A stretch of 64,000 bases of DNA from Branchinecta lynchi (GCA_023053575.1 JAKZAP010000019.1:3720001-3784000), one strand, 5' to 3'. Counted from the stretch's first letter, positions 29,843 to 41,305 are shown. A program made the numbers and translations. The notes: generated from the letters alone by a model not told the origin.

Positions 29843-31162
29843 TTAGGTCAAGTCACTGTTAAAAGTTTTGCAAAAGTACGGGACGAATGAGCGGTCATAC
29901 CGAACACTGCAATTTGCAGGAGGGAGCTTTAACTTTTGCTTCCCCGAACTTGATCCTCGAGTGGGGCGTTTATTTTCAGCTGTTGGCTGGAAATCTGGCA
30001 GAATGTTGCGAAAGAGCTCCGACAACAGACAGGACCTCCCAAAAGTCATGAGAAGTTCCTGCCGTCTGTTTGATAAGGTAGCCAGGCCTAGTGACGCCAG
30101 ACTCGCCTCGTATGAGACGTACTCGTGCCCGAGGATGATCCGACATGCACGCTTTTGAGTGCGCTCAATTTTCGAATCCTGGGCTTTAGTTAGTCCGGCG
30201 TGCCAAACCTGGCATCCATATTCAAGGGCAGGACGAATGTATGTTTTATAGAGGTTAGTCAGAGTGTTGTGGGACAGCCCAAATCGTCTTAGCTGAGCAA
30301 ATTGCTTGAGGAGAATGGCTCCCTTATGGACCAGTTTAGAGGTTTGGGATTCCCAGCCAAGGTTGTTGTCGATTATGATCCCAAGAATTTTTGTGGTTTC
30401 AACTGCTTTAAGGTCTGCCTCAGATTCAATTGGTTCCGGATCGTGCTTTGTGAAGTTGACACGGAGGACGACACTCTTTTCAGTGTTGATCTGAAGTTTA
30501 GCCTCACTTGCGTCGCGCCGTAGCTTCTCAAGGGTATGTTTTAGCTCTTGCGAGTTGGACGAGATCAGTCGAAAGGTGGGTAGCGTCAAATCATCTGCAA
30601 ATTTCAGCCTCTGCTTCAGTTGGATAGCCAGTTTGTTCACAGCTATGAGAAAAGCCAAGGGCCCAAGTTTGGTACCCTGGGGGGCTCCGCAGTTAATGGA
30701 GAGAAATTTAGATATAACTGAGCTCTGCTTATTTTTTAGCTCGACGCATTGTTTCCTACCACTCAAAAAGCTGGCCATCTGTCTGACAAGGAACTGTCGC
30801 GCTTTCATATCAGCTGCTCCGGAGACGAATGTGTAATTGTCTAAGAGATCGAAGGCCTTGACCATGTCTAGAATGAGAACATCGACGTAAGAGCCACGAT
30901 TTTCAAGGTGTCTCAGGATTTCTTCCATCATGATGACAAGATAATGAATGGTACTGTGTTTGGGACGGAATCCAAATTGCCTGGGGTCAATCGATTCCTT
31001 GATGTCGTCATAGAGCCAGCTAAGTAGGAAGTCTTCAAAGATTTTCGAGAAGTTGGAAGTCTTCGAGATAGGGCGTAGGTCTTTTACTTGAGTCGGGTTT
31101 GGCACCTTCGGGATAGGGACGATGTACGCCACCTTAAATCGCGTAGGGAAGGTTCCTTCCAC
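29843..31162 (-). pseudogene. LINE-D reverse transcriptase
   Basis: A 439-codon open frame: FKVAYIVPIPKVPNPTQVKD, DLRPISKTSNFSKIFEDFLL, QFGFRPKHSTIHYLVIMM, DVLILDMVKAFDLLDNYTFV (first catalytic Asp), INCGAPQGTKLGPLAFLIAV, the catalytic KFADDLTLP box (FADD), KAVETTKILGIIIDNNLGWE, YKTYIRPALEYGCQVWHAGL and IERTQKRACRIILG. It ends DRSFVPYFCKTFNSDLT. The only visible break is a stop near 31200 that separates it from the upstream fingers. Related to LINE-B and LINE-E. Confidence 0.9.
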
Positions 31163-31201
31163 CAGGCACTGGTTGAAAACGGCAGCAAGGGGTATAGACA
31201 G

Positions 31202-31750
31202 CTATGTCGAACATTGGGCAATGATTTTGGTGGGGACCTCGAAGGGACATGACGCCTTATTCTGGTTCATCTTGCGGATCTTTTTCTCGACCTCCAGGGG
31301 AGTGATTATTGGAATTTCTTTCAGTGTTCCGTCGAATTCAGGTAAGTGTTGGAGAGGTGGATGTCTGGAGCAGATTTCGGCGAAGTAGGAGTTGATGTCG
31401 TCTGGAGACAAGGGTTTACCCTCTTGATTAAGTATTTCAGAGTTGTGACATTGACGACCAAGTAGTTTCTTGACTGTAGTGTGGAACTTCTTGGGATCTG
31501 TCTTTGAAAGTTGCTCAACTACTTTGGCTCCATACTGTCGGCGGGCGGTCCGACATTTGTTTATAATTGTATTTCGCAGCTTTGTTGCGTCGTTCTGGTA
31601 CCCTTCGTCAAACATTTTGTCGCGCTTGTTAATTATTCTTCTGATTTCATCCGTCATCCACGGTTTGTCCAAAGCTTTAACCTTTTTCTGTCTTTCAGGG
31701 AAGCACTGGTGAAATCCGGCTAGAAGGTAGTCCAGAAGAAATTCGGTCAT
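31202..31750 (-). pseudogene. LINE-D linker and RT fingers
   Basis: Open frame with MTEFLLDYLLAGFHQCFPER, CRTARRQYGAKVVEQLSKTD, PKKFHTTVKKLLGR and a KASCPFEVPTKIIAQ segment. It is the region between endonuclease and RT that binds RNA in this LINE group. It stops at 31202 and RT resumes in the same element at 31162. Confidence 0.75.
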
Positions 31751-31829
31751 CTCATTGGCGCCTTGGAGTCTCAGCAGCTCAGTCCAGTTTGTCGAGGAGA
31801 CAAGCTAAGAAGCTTGTAGTCCCCGGCTT

Positions 31830-32550
31830 TTAGAACTCCCTGGCCCCAAATTTGTGCCTAGGAACGGGTGTGAACAGTGATGCGAGGTACTTGTCTAGGC
31901 ATCTGTGCTTGGTTAGGCATGCTTCTGAACTTAGCTATATGGAATTCTGTAAGGTGAAGCCTGGCTTTTATGTGTAAGCATTTTAAAGTACCTGACTGAC
32001 TTAAAATACTAAGGCAACCTACTTCCAAATCACTCAATATATTTCTCAACCCGAAGACCCCAATTTCGTATGGTACACTCTACCCCTCTAACAAAACCAC
32101 GCTGATTTTCTTACTTGCCGTGTTTTGCTACCTTCGATGTGTATCACGCTGTCGACGGTTGTCTGTATTTTTTCATCCGAAAAATCGGTTATGTAAATTG
32201 TTTCCCTGTTTTCGGTACAAGTCAACACAGCCTAGTTTTAGAGTATTCAAATATTTTAAAGCAATTCAAAAATGACAAGTAAATAGTGTGGGGCATCATT
32301 TCAGGATTTAGGATTCTCAGGAATCGGGGTTGAAAAGAAGAGGAGTCGGACGTATCTAAAACAAATCCAAAGGATCTATCAGGTTTTGGGCCTCATTGCC
32401 TCATTGAGACTATGTTCATTATGATGCGAGTAGAGGGGGTCGGAAAACCTTTAATCAATCCAGTCCTGGTCAAACCGAAGACTCCATTAGCAGGAAGACA
32501 GGAAATAGACAGGAAGAACAGGACACGAAAAATGTGATCAGATACAAAGA
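31830..32550. repeat. Dispersed repeat R1, copy 1 (right part)
   Basis: Matches about 39150-39900 of R1 copy 2, including GTGTGAACAGTGATGC, AAGTACCTGACTGACTTA, GTGTATCACGCTGTCGACGG and TTCATTATGATGCGAGTAGA. Confidence 0.75.
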
Positions 32551-32599
32551 GATCCGGCCTGGAATCGAATTAATATTATTGCAGATAAAATTGCATCGA

Positions 32600-33485
32600 C
32601 TCAACAACTAAGCTAGATTTTCGACTCAACTGTTGACCAAGGTCTCTAGTCTCTCTCAACCGTTTAACGATCAGGGAGATTTTTAATTGCCATTAACTAA
32701 CGCTTTATTCCTTTTCGGGGAGAATATCACTAGAAAGAACTCACAAAGTGTTAATAGCCTCTCCAATTGTTTTACTTTAAAATTAGTTTAGTCCCTATTT
32801 TTGAAAAGGAACTTGGAACTTTGAAACAGAAATAATGTCATCAGAAATAAAGAGATCCGGCCTGGAATCGAAATAAGTCATTATTGAAGATAAAATTGCA
32901 TCGACTCAACAGCTAAGCAAAGTTTTCCACTTAACTGTTGACCAAGGTCTCTAGTCTCTCTCAACCGTTGACCGACCAGGGAGTTCTTTAATTGCCTTTC
33001 ACTAACGCTTTATTCTTTTTTGATAGAATCTCACTGGAAAGACCTCAGAAAGCTTTATTAGTCTGTCCATTTTCATTGAACAACGACCAACACCTTCGGA
33101 GAAAATATAAAATAAATTTTCAAGTCAACTGTTAACCAAGGTCTCTAGTATCTCTCAACCGTTGACCGATCAGGGAGATATTTAATTGTCATTAACTAAC
33201 GCTTTATTCCTTTTTGGGGAGAATCTCACTGGAAAGAACTCACAAAGTTTTATTAGCCTCTCTAATTTCATTAAACACCGACCGACCTTCCGAGATAACA
33301 TAAAATAAATTTTTCACTCAACTGTTGACCATGGTCTCTAGTCTCTCTCAACCGTTGACCGATCATGGAGTTATTTAATTGCCATTAACTAAAGCTTTAT
33401 TTCTTTTCGGGGAGCTTACTGGAAAGAACTCACAATTTTTTATGAGCCTCTCCAATTTCATTAAAAGACGTCATTAGTTAATGGC
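32600..33485. repeat. Satellite-like tandem repeat, about 190 bp unit, four copies
   Basis: The segment TCTCTAGTCTCTCTCAACCG recurs at about 32643, 32948, 33142 and 33331, each followed by ATTGCCATTAACTAACGCTT and GGAAAGAACTCACAAAG. Spacing is about 305, 194 and 189 bp, so the first interval holds extra sequence. It ends where gypsy-1 copy B begins. Confidence 0.85.
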
Positions 33486-33859
33486 AATTATGCTTAATCC
33501 TTGAACTTCAGGATTTTGCACACTGTGGGGTATTTTTCACTGTTTAAAGGGGAAAATTTGACATTTTACCGAGTTCGGTGGTAAGAACATTGCTAGTAGT
33601 CTAATATTGGTTGGAATTTAACTCATTTTTGCTGGTAATTTTTTTTTTGGTTTGCGGATTGCGTGAACTAAAAATTGTTGCTGCTGGTTTCTGTTGCTGT
33701 TATCCGTTTTGAATTTTTTTTTTGATTGGGCAAGATTTTCGCGAATTAATATTTGAAATATTTGGTTTGTTGTATTATTGTTGGAATTTTGTACCAGCAG
33801 TTGAAGTTATTACTTGGTTTGCCAAGTTGTCCTGATCCAAATTTCTTTTTGTGGAAAAT

Positions 33860-35500
33860 GCGTTCTGAAATTTTTCTCATCGAAGAAATGTCATCACCAC
33901 AGGTAAAAAGGTCGCAGTCCTCTAAGGTGAAGAACCATATAAACCAATGGTCTGGTAGCTCGCGTCAACCAAAAGCTGTCCAGCAAGGCCAAATTTTTTT
34001 TGGACTGGTTGGAACTTCTAGTTCCCCTATTGGGAAGCAACCCCCTGTTCAGAGGTCACCCCTATTTAAGGAGGAGCCCCCACATGGGAGGGTACCTTCA
34101 GAAGATTCTGAGTCGGGCTCCTGTATGTCATCAATTCTAAGGAGACCCCTAGGAGTAGGCTATACTTCACCGGATTCTGAAGATTTCCAGACTCCCCTGA
34201 GAAGGCCTTTTAAAGCTTCTCCCAAAAATTCCCATTTCGGAACGTCAGGAAGGCGACACAACTACAACATTACTTGGTGATGAAGCCTTTAAGACTAATA
34301 GGTGTTTGCAAAGAACTCCCCCTGCTAGCAAAGCAACTGTAGTCACAGCGACAGCTATGACCTCAACTTGTACCACAACAACTGTAGTAACAACTTCTGC
34401 TCCACTCATGAGACATCATAGCTGCGTTCGTTGCACTCCGGGCTGTCTCTGGTGTTTAGTCACCAGTGTCCGGTTCTTCCCTTAAAACGCGTTTTTTTTG
34501 TTCACCTGTGAGTTGATGAAAACTGGTTAACTCCTCGCTGCAGCCCGGCTCACGAGCAGGTTCTGGTTAGTCCGCACCGGTGAGATAAAACCGGACACTG
34601 GTTAGTTCAAAAACGGGTTATAAGACTGGTGAGAAGTCACCGGTGGATGCAGAAACGGCTTATAAGAAGAACCGGAGACCACCGGTGAGAACTCCCGTGA
34701 CAAAGAACGCAGCTCATGGCTCAAGAGCAGAGCTTCGAACCACAACGGTTACTGCACGTAGCAGACATAACAGGTTCGAGTCCGAGTTATATGCTGAATG
34801 GGCAAACAAAGGTCATAACCAAAATTTCGTTCCACAGCGTTTTCAGCAGCAACAAGTTGACCAACATAATTCTCAGCAACCAACAGAAAATTTGGCTTTT
34901 CAAACAGATGACTGGGAGTACCAGAAAAGTCTGTATTTTCCCAAAAGGAAAGGAGCAAGCTCTCAGGTATCTATTCCTAGGGAAAGTAAGCCAGTACACA
35001 AGAAGTCTGGGAAGAAGAGCAGATCACAGGAAGGTTTTCTTCCTGCAGATCCCGTCCAGGCCCTTCAAGGTTGCCTAATCCAGCAACAGATACAAACTAC
35101 AACATTGAACACATACAAAGCAGGAGCCTAGGCATTCTGATCGCAATTCAGAAGGCAGCTTCCAGCAACTTCACCACTCGAGATTACCAAACCAGCACAA
35201 AGCCTCACACCAATCTTCCAGGCAAAATGCTGACCCAAATGGTCCCCTTCAACGAATTGGTTCAGATAATCGCAGGCAGATCAGGAAAGCTAGTGGTTTT
35301 CCTCCTCAGCTTTCTCCAAACCCGAGTCCTCGCCAGTCCGTTCAAGCCCTAGCCATTCACCAAATATCGACCCCAAGCAGTGCTAATTCAAATTCTCTTT
35401 CCAGAAACAGCAGATCTGACAGGTCACAGCACAGCAGATCGTCAAGTGGATATGGCCACCTCAGGAGAGGAGGTCCACAAGTTTCGGATACACAATTCCT
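33860..35500 (+). pseudogene. gypsy-1 copy B gag N-terminal region
   Basis: Frames with SSPIGKQPPVQRSPLFKEEP, ILRRPLGVGYTSPDSEDFQT, a Thr-rich part, then after the MITE FESELYAEWANKGHNQNFV, RFQQQQVDQHNSQQP and KKSGKKSRSQEG. Same order as copy A. Pro/Gln/Ser-rich low complexity. Broken by several frameshifts and by the MITE. Confidence 0.7.
34420..34714. mobile_element. MITE-2 (295 bp) in gypsy-1 copy B gag
   Basis: Ends AGCTGCGTTCGTTGCAC and, inverted, AGCTGCGTTCTTTGTCAC, with weaker inverted similarity for about 80 bp. CAT is duplicated at 34417-34419 and 34715-34717. Copy A (about 8740) has the uninterrupted gag sequence. The interior repeats ACCGGTGAG and CCGGACACTGGTT words. It is non-coding. 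Confidence 0.85.
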
Positions 35501-35699
35501 CCTGACATGGGTAGATCGAATGTTTCAGTCACAAGCAGACAGTCAAAGGCAAGTGGCTGAAAACCAGAGGGAACGGGTACAACAACAGAGAGAACTTGCT
35601 GTGTCCCAGGCTGAAAACCAAAAGCTGCTGATAGAGGCAATGATGAAATCCCCAAAAGATGCAATCCAGTCTGCTTCCTTTCGATCTACCACGATGGTA

Positions 35700-36073
35700 G
35701 AAATGATGAGGATGTGAAGTTATACCTGTTAAACTTTGAGCGAAATGCAACATTAATGGTGTGGCCAAGGGAACAGTGGGTAGCCAAGCTTCTGCCCTTT
35801 CTGAATAGCAGGGCCCAAGCTGCATACGCTGCTCTGCCTCTGAGGGATCTGAAAGATTTTAGGAAGCTGAAAACAGCTATCCTGGAGCGTTGCCAACTCA
35901 ACAGCGAGTACTACAGGAAACGCTTCCGTACGGAGAAAAAGGCTAACTCAGAGTCCTATAAGGAGTTTAGCTATCGTCTAACCGACCATGGATTACGATG
36001 GCTAGACGCTAAGGACTATGACCTGATCGAGAGCCCGGAAGAGAGGGCCGCACTTTTTGAAAACGTGATCTAA
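35700..36073 (+). pseudogene. gypsy-1 copy B gag, SCAN-like segment
   Basis: Open frame with WPREQWVAKLLPFLNSRAQA, AAYAALPLRDLKDFRKLKTA, FRTEKKANSESYKEFSYRLT and DAKDYDLIESPEERAALFEN. More complete than copy A. Stops before the knuckle region, which is deleted here. Confidence 0.8.
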
Positions 36074-36179
36074 AAGATACTGCTGGAGCAGTTCACCAGC
36101 ACGACTCATCCTAGTCTGAACATCCGTCTCAGAGAAGACCTGACGTCAAGAGAACAGCTCTAGTCAGAAGCCCCGACAG

Positions 36180-36500
36180 AGAAAATATTTGTGACTTCGC
36201 CGAGTCCCATAAAGTACTAGGAAGACTTAATGGAAAAATCGTTTTGAGATAGTACTTGACTCAGCAAGTGACTTAAAGTTCGTTCGGGAAGATCTCCTGG
36301 ATCTAACAAACATCAATCACGGTGACACCCTTTCAGCCCTGTGCTGCCATGGTGACAGTCATCAGTGCCCATCAACATGGAACAACTTAGAAATCTCCCA
36401 AAAGGACGGCTCAACGCAGATTAAAGTGTCTAAAAGCTGGGGTCCTCAAGAACCTAGCTGCTGACGTCCTAGTTGGAGGTGACTTCGGTGGTTTGGAAAG
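36180..36500 (+). pseudogene. gypsy-1 copy B protease remnant
   Basis: The codons around VLVGGDFGGLESL before the spacer fit the C-terminal GRD-like motif of a retropepsin. The active-site DSG region is not recoverable. Broken by stops. Confidence 0.5.
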
Positions 36501-37180
36501 TTTACTTTCGATGAACGCCACCTCCATTGATCAGCGAGTTCACACTGTCACTCGGTCCAAATCAGCTTCTCTGGGGAAGCAAACGACCGACACCATAGAT
36601 GATGGTCCAGCCGGTGAAGATGCACACAATCAATTCGATTTCGACGATTCCATCTTCAGTCAGTCGACTCCTAAGAAGAGGAAAACAAGGCAGGAAAGAA
36701 GAAACGTTAGAAGGGATTTTCAGTCTGCCCGTCAAACTAACGATCTTAATCCGCTTGACCCCTCTTATTCTCAGGATAGGTTGGAGATGTTTGGCCTTGA
36801 CGCACAGCAGTGTGCCCAGCTTCAGTCGGAGGGCGAGACCCTGGAACCCCTGACACGTCAACTGAGCTACTACGATGACGGTAAGAAAATTCAGATTGTC
36901 AGGGACGGGAAACTGTTGTACAGTATAGTAAGGGAGGGAGATTTGCTTGGTATTCGGCAACTTCTCATTCAGACCCCCCTGCAGGCAGGAAATCTTGAAG
37001 TTGGCTCATTCCAGTCCAACTGGTGGCCACCTAGGCGAGAACAGAACCCTAGATAAGATTTCCCAACGTTTTTTTTTGTCAGGATTTCAGAAAGATGTGG
37101 CAGAATTCTGCAGATCATGCGAAGCTTGTCAGCTATTCTCCAAGAAACGGCCATTTGAGAAAGTCCCCATGTGGCAAATG
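36493..37180 (+). pseudogene. gypsy-1 copy B spacer and HHCC domain
   Basis: Spacer with FDDSIFSQSTPKKRKTRQER and LGIRQLLIQTPLQAG, then the zinc-binding region LAHSSPTGGHLGENRTLDKI and RSCEACQLFSKK. The His pair and Cys pair are retained, better than copy A. A frameshift lies near 36950. Confidence 0.8.
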
Positions 37181-37708
37181 CCCATTTTTGGCAAACCTTT
37201 TGAAGGGTGTCCGTTGACGTATGAGGACCCTTACAGAAAAGCAGCTCAGGAAAATGTGTCATCCTAGTCATCACAGATCATGCTACCAGGTATCCAGAAG
37301 CGATTGCTATGGGGACTGTCACGTCTCCAAAAATAGCAGAAGAGCTTGCTAATTATATTTCCAACCATGGCATTCCAGCAGAGATCCTGTGGGGCAATGA
37401 AACCAACTTCGTTTCAGCACACATCGGGAGGCTCTACAAGATTTTGGGAATACGACCAGTAACCACATCCTGCTACCACCCACAGGCAAACGGTAAGACC
37501 GAACGGTACAATTCTACCCTTGTCAGGATGCTTCGAAAATTCGCTAAGGACGATATTAAGTCTTGGGACAAATATCTCCTCTACGTGCTTGTTGCTTACA
37601 CCACACCCTGCTACAGGCTGTTCTCCCTTTGAGCTTTTGTATTACTCTTACCCAAGAGGGGTATTAGACGTCGTAAAGGAAACGTGGGAGGAGAAACCGT
37701 CCTACTAG
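37180..37708 (+). pseudogene. gypsy-1 copy B integrase core
   Basis: Frame at 37309-37632: ELANYISNHGIPAEILWGNE (second Asp region; the DDG motif reads WGNE), YKILGIRPVTTSCYHPQANG and KTERYNSTLVRMLRKFAK (catalytic Glu retained). A shifted frame then ends SPFELLYYSYPRGVLDVVKE. The first Asp lies in VILVITDHATRYPEAIAMG, just upstream. Mutations at the second Asp would inactivate it. Confidence 0.8.
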
Positions 37709-37719
37709 CTAGGCCTATA

Positions 37720-38010
37720 AGACTACTGATTGCTTCAACAGTTCAGACAAAAAAAAATTTGGAATATAAACTTCTGAAAACCACACTGGAACGTGCAGCA
37801 TTCAACCGATACTCAAGAAATAAACCAAAATAATGCTCCCGGCTATAGCCGTTTCTTAAAGAAAGCGGAAAAGGTTTAGTAGTTTGTCAGTTTTTGCTTT
37901 ATCTTTTATTTAATTGGTGTATTTTGTGTATTAGTTTACGCTGCGATATAACTGATTGGTCTCGCTTTTGTTCGATATTTAATTTGGTGTTATTTGTAAT
38001 TAAAAGATTT
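37720..38010 (+). repeat. Dispersed repeat RX, copy 2
   Basis: Inverted relative of 27300-27520 plus 28614-28700 with the TTAA at 37857-37860 unbroken. It contains GCTCCCGGCTATAGCC and TTAGTTTACGCTGCGATA. Confidence 0.7.
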
Positions 38011-38394
38011 TTATTAAAGGATCAAACCCGTCTAACCTAGATTTATTATGTCTCTCTACCTAACTAATCGTCAGACCTGCTTTCGTTTTCGTCGCTTCCC
38101 ATTTGTATCCAGCATAACGGCAATACGCATAATTTTGCATTTTCCTTGTTTGACTCTTTTTGAGCCATAGCGGGCGTCCCCTTTCTCTGAGGAGCTTCGT
38201 GGTTCTCCTCAGATTCTGCATTTTGCTTTAAAAGACCTAAAACTCATCACCTAGGAGTCGATTGCAAGGCAGATTACACTACAGATTTTAACTAAAAACA
38301 ATACATTTATGGGAAAACCGGTCCTATGTCCGATCTTTCCTGCTTAGAAGGAACGTTAATCCACAATCTGAAGATGTTCTACCTCGGCCAACTT
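38011..38394. other. Unassigned DNA between RX copy 2 and R1 copy 2
   Basis: AT-rich, without open frames or repeats that I could support. Confidence 0.5.
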
Positions 38395-39915
38395 AAATAT
38401 CTACGCTTGGGGACGTTTCGCCAAGGGGACATTTTGTCTTGGGGACGTTTTTTCATGAAGACGTTTAGTCACGGGAACGTTTTGACACGGGGACGTTTTG
38501 TCATGGCGATGTTTTGTCATGGGGACGTTTTTGTCATGGGGACGTTTTGTCATGAAGACGTTTTGTCACGGGAACGTTTTGACACGGGGACGTTTTGTCA
38601 TGGGGATGTTTTGTCATGCGGATGTTTCGTCGGTAAGCCCATAATACATTTCTTCCCTTTACACTCATTTGCTCCTGCATTAGCCATAACCCTCCTTCCA
38701 CGTGGTCAAGATCTAAATTAAAGCCAGGTTTCATCTTCCAAATTCTTCTTCTGGACTTCAGATATCCGATTTGGTAGAGACGGATTCGGAAGGTGAAGCC
38801 AGGCCAAAAAGTCCGGGGTATTAGACTCCCCCGATTCCGGATACCTGGGTGGAGTAATCGAAGAAACAATTTCGATATATAGAATAAATATGCAAACTGG
38901 ATCGGGTAGGAGAAAAGGTAAGACTGATTACAGTTGTGACCGGGAGGTAAAGCGAGGATAACATCCAATTCAACATATTATGTTGAAGAAAAGCAAAATT
39001 TGCGGTCATCATGTTCATGAAAATCCGGAAGTGTCAACGTGACTGTGTGGGAGCCTCAGACACAGGCCGCGTTCATAAGCATGAACCAAGCACATATGCG
39101 TAGGCACGTGCCCAAGCTTAACCAGGCGCCGAGTTATAGAGCCTGTAGCTCCCTGGCCCGCAATATGTACCTAGGCATGGGTGTGAACAGTGATGCTAGG
39201 TACGTGCTTAGGAACCCGTGCTTGGCTAGGCATGCTTGTGAACGTGGCTATATCGAAGTTTGTAAGGTTAAGCCTGGCTTTTATATGTAAGCCTTTTAAA
39301 GTACCTGACTGACTTATAGTACTAACGCAACCTACTTCCATAATCACTCCATATATTTCTATACCCGAAGACCCCAGTTTCGTACGGTACATTCTACCCG
39401 TCTAGCAAAACCAGGCTGATTTTCTCACTCGCCGTGCTTTGGTACCTTCGATGTGTATCGTGCTGTCGACGGTTGTCTGCGACAAGTTTTTCCACCCGAA
39501 AAACCGGTTATGTAAATTATTTCCCTGTTTTCACTATAAGTCAACGGGTCTCGGAAAAGGCTTAAACAGCAAAAAAGCGCAGCCTTGTTTTAAAGTATTC
39601 AAATATTTTAAAATGAAGAGTAAATAGTGCGTGGTGTCTTTTAAGGGTTCTTACTTGGGGTTGGGGTGGCAGCGCAGTCCACATTGTCTGCGGCTTCACA
39701 GCTGCGAGAATCGGGGTGGAAAAGAAGACCAGTCGGACATAGCTAAAAGAAATCCAAAGGATCTATCAGGTGCTCGGTATCATTGCCTCATTGGAACTAT
39801 GTTCATTGTGATGCGAGTAGAGGGGTCGGACACATCCTCAATCAGTCTAGTTCTGGTCAACGGACAGGAAACGGACTAGGCAGGAACATAAGAGGTCCGG
39901 CCTGGACTCGGATTA
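38395..39915. repeat. Dispersed repeat R1, copy 2
   Basis: Continuous version of R1 without LINE-D. It begins with the minisatellite (38408-38640) and continues to the GGAAACGGACTAGGCAGGAA region. It provides the empty site for LINE-D at 39137-39156. Confidence 0.75.
38408..38640. repeat. Minisatellite GGGGACGTTTTGTCAT, 16-bp unit
   Basis: About fourteen degenerate 16-bp units. One unit is 17 bp because of an extra T. Paralogous to 28800-28925. Confidence 0.9.
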
Positions 39916-40298
39916 AGTTATTATTGCAGATAAAACTCCACCTACGTAAGAGCTAAGCTATTTACCCCCACTCCCGCCCCAACAAAACACAAAAATAAAT
40001 AAACAAAAACTCACAGAACATATTAGGTAAAGACGGAATTTTACGCAATGTAGGAATTTGAATTAAATCAAGAAGTCTAGGACCAAGGGCATTAGGACTC
40101 CAATTTCAAGGCCTCGTAGACATACCAAGGCAAACAAGGCTGGTCCTAATGTGATGGGAAAGATCGCCATTGAACACAACAGTTTAAAATAAAATATACA
40201 AATGTATAATCAAATCTGAAATAAAATGTATATTCAAGGTAGAGAGTGGGCGTGGAAGAAGCACGAACCAATACAGAAGAAATAAGGACTCATCTTAC
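39916..40298. other. Unassigned DNA, possible intron
   Basis: AT-rich, adjoining the CBM14 exon at 40299. No supported feature. Confidence 0.5.
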
Positions 40299-40441
40299 CA
40301 CTAGGATGGGCTCGTTGCTTGTACATAAATAGAAGGATTCACAATCGTAAGGACTGCTAAATTTACCCTTCGACTCCGGACACACAAACGTAGGGTTTGT
40401 TATATAGGCGACTGTAGTTGTTTGGATTGTTGTTGCTGTTC
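40299..40441 (-). CDS. Exon encoding a chitin-binding type-2 (CBM14) half-module
   Basis: 143-nt candidate exon: acceptor CTTCCTTGCAG, 2 nt plus 47 codons, donor GTAAGA after GTG. The Thr-rich linker (TATTIQTTTVAYITN) precedes FVCPESKGKFSSPYDCESFY, then LC. Cysteine spacing C-x12-C-x5-C and the Tyr before the third Cys fit the first half of a peritrophin-A module. Same phases (1 at the start, 0 at the end) and layout as the exon at 12504-12664. It sits 385 nt downstream of the full-module exon at 40826 on the same strand, so they probably belong to one gene for a secreted chitin-binding protein. Confidence 0.65.
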
Positions 40442-40825
40442 CTGCAAGGAAGCTTAAAACACGTATGACAAATTGGAAGATCGTGGCCAGAGGCCACCAT
40501 TTGCAGGGTGGATGGGTGGGGGTATTTTAGAATGGCTCAAAATCTTCTATCTTGAAAGAATACACATTTTTGGAGCACAGAAAGCAAAATGCAGAGAATT
40601 ACTATTACTTTAAGGTTTGCTCGATTACAATGTCAAATTTAACCCAAATTGTATAATTAAATTTTGAACCTGGAATGGGGATCCAAAAAATGAATGTTTG
40701 CCAACGAAAGAAAAACGAATCAAAGGAACGATCAAGAAACTATAAATGACGATTGTAGCAATGCTGTAATAAATAAGTAATTTATGTCTTCTACAAGATC
40801 AGCTACAACAACTAGATATATTTAC

Positions 40826-41044
40826 CAGGTAATGTCCTGTCACTGTTATCCGTTGATTCGGGAAAGTTACATGCGGCGTAACCGAGGTCGTAATAGGAAT
40901 CGAATTTACACTGCCATAAATTCGCTTCATCGTCGATACAAATTACATATTTGTCGCAAATCGGGAAGGAAAAGAAGCCGGAAGGTAGAGGGCATTCGAA
41001 ACTTGGCAGGACTCCAAAAAACTCATCATCGCCAGCACGCCAGC
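40826..41044 (-). CDS. Exon encoding a complete CBM14 chitin-binding module
   Basis: 219-nt candidate exon: acceptor TTATTTGTTTTAG, donor GTAAAT after CCTG. Both introns are phase 1, so the exon is symmetric, as in shuffled extracellular modules. The peptide contains FECPLPSGFFSFPICDKYVI, then C, then LWQCKFDSYYDLGYAAC. Cysteines are spaced C-x11-C-x5-C-x9-C-x12-C, matching peritrophin-A except that the sixth Cys is not seen. No stop codon is inside. Upstream and downstream exons are not certain. Binding of chitin outside the cell is inferred from the family. Confidence 0.7.
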
Positions 41045-41140
41045 CTAAAACAAATAATCGTTAACTTAATGGATAATTTGGGATCCCAAATCGTATGCCC
41101 GGATGGTTCCTCCTGTGGGGACCCCTCTGCCCAGGTCATC

Positions 41141-41205
41141 TGGCATCACCCTATGGCAATATGGCATCACCCTATGGCAATATGGCATTGCCCGTTTGGC
41201 AATCA
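41141..41205. repeat. Short tandem repeat TGGCATCACCCTATGGCAAT, 21-bp unit
   Basis: Two full units and one degenerate half unit (GGCATTGCCCGTTTGGCAAT). Confidence 0.9.
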
Positions 41206-41305
41206 GCGAGGCCACAACCTCGGAAGGGGGCTGGAAGGGGCGTATTTGTTACACGAAGTTGTAGAAAGTATAATGTTTACAAAATGTATAGTTGATACTT
41301 GTCTC

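Larger units (their letters stand above)
29745..31829 (-). mobile_element. LINE-D (CR1/L2-group), 5'-truncated, inserted in R1
   Basis: Minus-strand LINE ending in a (GATTT)n tail (ATTTGATTGATTTGATTTG) at 29745-29780, typical of this group. R1 copy 2 has the uninterrupted target at 39137-39156. The left flank ends TAGTTC and the right flank starts TAGAACTC, a possible short imperfect duplication. 5' truncation falls just upstream of RT, so no endonuclease is left. Confidence 0.85.
33490..37708 (+). mobile_element. Ty3/gypsy-type retrotransposon gypsy-1, copy B
   Basis: Collinear with copy A (4833-9660, minus). It begins with TGCTTAATCCTTGAACTTC, also present in copy A near 9695-9680. Order: leader, gag N-terminus, SCAN-like gag, protease remnant, spacer/HHCC, integrase. 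It stops after the integrase ETWEEK segment (37708), so it has no RT at all. The CCHC knuckle is deleted near 36150. A MITE sits at 34420-34714. Confidence 0.85.
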
